Below are positions 6,709-7,915 of a stretch of DNA of 7,915 nt, in pieces. The DNA comes from Rickettsiales bacterium (GTDB lineage Bacteria; Pseudomonadota; Alphaproteobacteria; TMED109; TMED131). Below the pieces are notes generated by a model that was given only the letters and a program-made list of their open reading frames with translations, ran no database searches and had not been told where the DNA came from. The position numbers and the translations under genes were made by a program. Where the stretch lies: the NCBI GenBank assembly GCA_002690625.1, contig NZFJ01000023.1, positions 1 through 7,915 of the forward strand. Reading direction: 5' to 3'. Numbering within the stretch: position 1 is the first letter of the stretch; every line of letters begins with the position of its first letter.

Positions 6709-7342
6709 CTTATCCAAAAAAAAAAAAATAATAAAATTTTCTAAGTTATTTAATAAAAATAATATTTCTCCAATACGATCTGGTAATATATCTATTAGGC
6801 ATAAATATCAGGACACTGAGGGTTTTTTAATAACTCCATCAGGAAAAAAAAATTCTAAAATAAATACTAAAGATATAGTTTTTGTTTCTATGAATGGAGT
6901 AGCAGAAAAAAAAAAAAAGCCATCATCAGAGTGGAGATTTCATTTAGATCTTTATAAAAACACCAAATTTAATTCTATTGTTCATGCACATTCAAAATTT
7001 TCTGTAATTTGTTCATGCTTATATACAAAAATACCTTCATTTCATTATATGATAGCCTTAACAGGTTCAAAAAATATTAATGTTGCTAAGTATGCTTTAT
7101 TCGGCAGTAAAAAGTTATCTAAAAATATATTAGAAGCTATAAAAAATAGCAGAAGTTGTTTAATTTCTAATCACGGTCAAATTTCTCTGGGAGATAATAT
7201 AGAAGAAGCTTTTGAACTGTGCGAAGAGATTGAATTAATTTGTGAATATTATTATTTTTGCAGATTACAGAAAGTTCCTAAAAACATAAATACAAAAGAA
7301 ATGAATAAAGTTTTAAATAAAATATTTAACTATAAAAATTAA
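6701..7342 (+). CDS. Class II aldolase, FucA-like; probable 5-(methylthio)/5-deoxyribulose-1-phosphate aldolase
   Basis: A 213-residue zinc aldolase of the AraD/FucA family, close to E. coli fuculose-1-phosphate aldolase in length and motif order: SGNISIRH (27-34), FLITPSGK (42-49), PSSEWRFHLDLY (74-85) with acid/base Glu77, zinc His95 and His97 in VHAHS, HYMIALTG (115-122), and zinc His158 in SNHGQI. It should cleave a ketose-1-phosphate into dihydroxyacetone phosphate and an aldehyde. Overlap with mtnA points to the Ald2 role of the DHAP shunt, giving 2-methylthioacetaldehyde or acetaldehyde. MtnB dehydratase shares the fold and would be the alternative; the FucA-like PSSEWRFH and HYMIA motifs, and the absence of other mtn genes nearby, favour aldolase. 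Two A13 runs encode Lys4 tracts (residues 6-9 and 70-73) and stay in frame. Confidence 0.85.
   Translation: MNDLSKKKKIIKFSKLFNKNNISPIRSGNISIRHKYQDTEGFLITPSGKKNSKINTKDIVFVSMNGVAEKKKKPSSEWRFHLDLYKNTKFNSIVHAHSKFSVICSCLYTKIPSFHYMIALTGSKNINVAKYALFGSKKLSKNILEAIKNSRSCLISNHGQISLGDNIEEAFELCEEIELICEYYYFCRLQKVPKNINTKEMNKVLNKIFNYKN
6716..6728 (+). repeat. A13 homopolymer in the aldolase 5' end
   Basis: Thirteen consecutive A, five codons after the aldolase start, encode four Lys and the first base of an Ile codon. The frame is intact across the tract. It is a likely place for slippage or indel errors. Confidence 0.85.
6906..6918 (+). repeat. Second A13 homopolymer in the aldolase gene
   Basis: Thirteen A encode part of EKKKK just before the PSSEWRFH active-site segment. 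The frame is retained, as the intact catalytic motifs downstream show. Relatives such as E. coli FucA also have a Lys/Glu/Gly-rich surface loop here. Confidence 0.8.
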
Positions 7343-7370
7343 TACTGGTTTTATTTAAAACTTGTTCGTA

Positions 7371-7382
7371 TATAATTATAAT
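7371..7382 (+). promoter_or_regulatory. Tandem TATAAT boxes upstream of the SemiSWEET gene
   Basis: Two abutting perfect TATAAT hexamers (7371-7376, 7377-7382) lie about 40-50 bp before the SemiSWEET start, in the 79-bp gap after the aldolase. No convincing -35 box is found at the right distance. They suggest the transporter can be transcribed separately, but such strings are common at this base composition. Confidence 0.35.
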
Positions 7383-7421
7383 GTTATCTAAATACTATTA
7401 AAATTTATATTAAAAACTTTT

Positions 7422-7685
7422 ATGATATCAAATAATTTTACGCAATTTATTGGTTTTTTTGCTGCCTTTTGTACCACTATAGCTTTTCTTCCTCAGGCGC
7501 TAAAGGTATGGAAAAGTAAAAGCACAAAAGATATTTCATTATTGATGTTTTTAATTTTTACGCTCGGAGTTTTTTCTTGGTTAATTTACGGTATCATACT
7601 TTATAATTGGCCATTAATCTTAGCTAATGCTGTAACCTTAACTTTATCAGCTTTTATATTAAGCTATAAAATAATCTATAAGTAA
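7422..7685 (+). CDS. SemiSWEET family sugar transporter (MtN3/PQ-loop)
   Basis: An 87-residue integral membrane protein with one three-helix PQ-loop bundle, the normal size for bacterial SemiSWEETs, which work as homodimers in the inner membrane. Predicted helices are roughly 7-28, 38-60 and 63-83. The PQ motif is Pro24-Gln25 in FLPQALKVWKSKSTKDIS, and Trp53 and Asn69 have the 16-residue spacing of the pocket Trp/Asn pair described for Leptospira SemiSWEET. The protein resembles the Bradyrhizobium member closely. Sugar specificity cannot be told. It follows the mtnA-aldolase pair on the same strand after 79 bp, so co-transcription is possible but not shown. ATG 7422 gives a standard N-terminus; there is no Shine-Dalgarno. 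The stop lies 12 bp before the 3' end of the opposite-strand tRNA. Confidence 0.92.
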   Translation: MISNNFTQFIGFFAAFCTTIAFLPQALKVWKSKSTKDISLLMFLIFTLGVFSWLIYGIILYNWPLILANAVTLTLSAFILSYKIIYK

Positions 7686-7697
7686 ATACTTGAACAA

Positions 7698-7773
7698 TGG
7701 TGCCACCAGAAAGAATCGAACTTTCCTTTCGTCATTACCAATGACGTGTAATCAACCAGTATACTATGGTGGC
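7698..7773 (-). tRNA. tRNA-Thr(GGT), CCA encoded
   Basis: Read on the minus strand, 76 nt fold into a cloverleaf. The 7-bp acceptor is GCCACCA/TGGTGGC, followed by discriminator A and an encoded CCA. The anticodon arm is CGTCA-TTGGTAA-TGACG with anticodon GGT. The T arm is GAAAG-TTCGATT-CTTTC. The D arm is weak (GTA/TAC, three pairs) with GG in its loop. The variable loop is short (4 nt). G1-C72, C2-G71 and the GGU anticodon fit known threonyl-tRNA synthetase identity elements. It reads ACC and ACU codons. It lies convergent to the SemiSWEET gene. Confidence 0.95.
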
Positions 7774-7789
7774 TTTTTATTATAAATAT

Positions 7790-7818
7790 ATTATATAAAA
7801 GTAAGCAAATTTTGTATA
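7790..7818 (-). promoter_or_regulatory. Candidate promoter of tRNA-Thr
   Basis: On the minus strand TATACA (7813-7818) and TATAAT (7790-7795) are separated by 17 bp and end 17 nt before the mature tRNA 5' end. This would leave a leader of about 10 nt. A second TATAAT (7779-7784) is too close to the tRNA. Spacing is good, but the boxes are common at this base composition. Confidence 0.45.
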
Positions 7819-7876
7819 ATTATTAATGAAAATAATTTACCAGTATTATCACTTTTTTTCATAGATATATAATTTA

Positions 7877-7915
7877 ATGAAAATAAAAATATCAGCAATA
7901 ATTCCAACATTTAAT
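7877..7915 (+). CDS. 5' end of a probable family 2 glycosyltransferase, cut by the window edge
   Basis: Only 13 codons are visible, reading MKIKISAIIPTFN. The string ISAIIPTFN is the typical first beta strand of family 2 glycosyltransferases, which build surface polysaccharides from nucleotide sugars. ATG 7877 follows an AT-rich gap of about 100 bp that also serves the divergent tRNA. With so little sequence the assignment rests on this one motif. Confidence 0.6.
   Translation, partial: MKIKISAIIPTFN

Noticed and set aside
7349..7362. GTTTTATTTAAAAC hairpin after the aldolase stop as a terminator
   Set aside because: Six mostly A-T pairs with a two-base loop are too weak, and no T-run follows.
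7823..7886. 13-bp direct repeat TTAATGAAAATAA (7823-7835 and 7874-7886), the second containing the glycosyltransferase start
   Set aside because: The first copy opens a 12-codon frame ending at TAG 7862-7864 with no recognisable product. A 13-mer of this composition can recur by chance.
1..7915. Mobile element, prophage, defence island or CRISPR array
   Set aside because: No transposase, integrase, terminal inverted repeats, spaced direct repeats or toxin-antitoxin-like pairs were found. Base composition is uniform across the window by eye.

Overview
The window is a compact, very AT-rich bacterial chromosome segment (GC well under a third by eye). It has ten genes or gene parts, one tRNA, and almost no gap above 100 bp. 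Several features point to a streamlined, probably marine, alphaproteobacterium: the MtnA variant with CNAGWLATIDWG and VDETRPRNQGAS, a Bradyrhizobium-like SemiSWEET, an alphaproteobacterial FadJ-like crotonase, heavy Lys/Asn/Ile use, long A-tracts and tight packing. This assignment is inference from protein resemblance and composition. I see no insertion sequence, phage gene, CRISPR array or integrase.

Layout. Bases 46-752 (+) hold a HAD-family type II dehalogenase-like gene whose reading frame breaks at an A11/T7 tract near its 5' end. It converges on a MaoC-type hydratase (749-1216, -), sharing a TTAA that carries both stop codons. msrB (1264-1620, +) starts 47 bp from maoC, in the opposite direction. 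Next is a tight minus-strand operon, read from 5576 down to 1654: a short-chain dehydrogenase, an LCAD-like acyl-CoA dehydrogenase, a thiolase, and a stand-alone crotonase domain that looks like a FadJ without its 3-hydroxyacyl-CoA dehydrogenase half. Diverging from this operon on the plus strand are mtnA (5629-6708) and an overlapping FucA-like class II aldolase (6701-7342), followed by a SemiSWEET sugar transporter (7422-7685). A tRNA-Thr(GGT) lies at 7698-7773 (-). The first 13 codons of a probable family 2 glycosyltransferase run off the right edge.

How the genes fit together. The minus-strand cluster supplies acyl-CoA oxidation and thiolysis. The local crotonase lacks a dehydrogenase domain and appears to have lost both oxyanion-hole positions. 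The MaoC hydratase and the SDR are therefore natural candidates for the two middle steps, which would make an unconventional beta-oxidation route (a hypothesis). mtnA plus the aldolase match the core of the DHAP shunt, which salvages 5'-methylthioadenosine or 5'-deoxyadenosine to dihydroxyacetone phosphate plus an aldehyde; the nucleoside phosphorylase or kinase step is not in the window. Genes that begin transcription units show no clear Shine-Dalgarno. The two genes internal to the fatty-acid operon do have purine-rich sites.

Nothing here is clearly a new defence or mobile system. The best leads are the homopolymer frameshift with intact coding on both sides, the degenerate FadJ remnant retained in an otherwise intact operon, and the possible FadB/FadJ-independent oxidation route.
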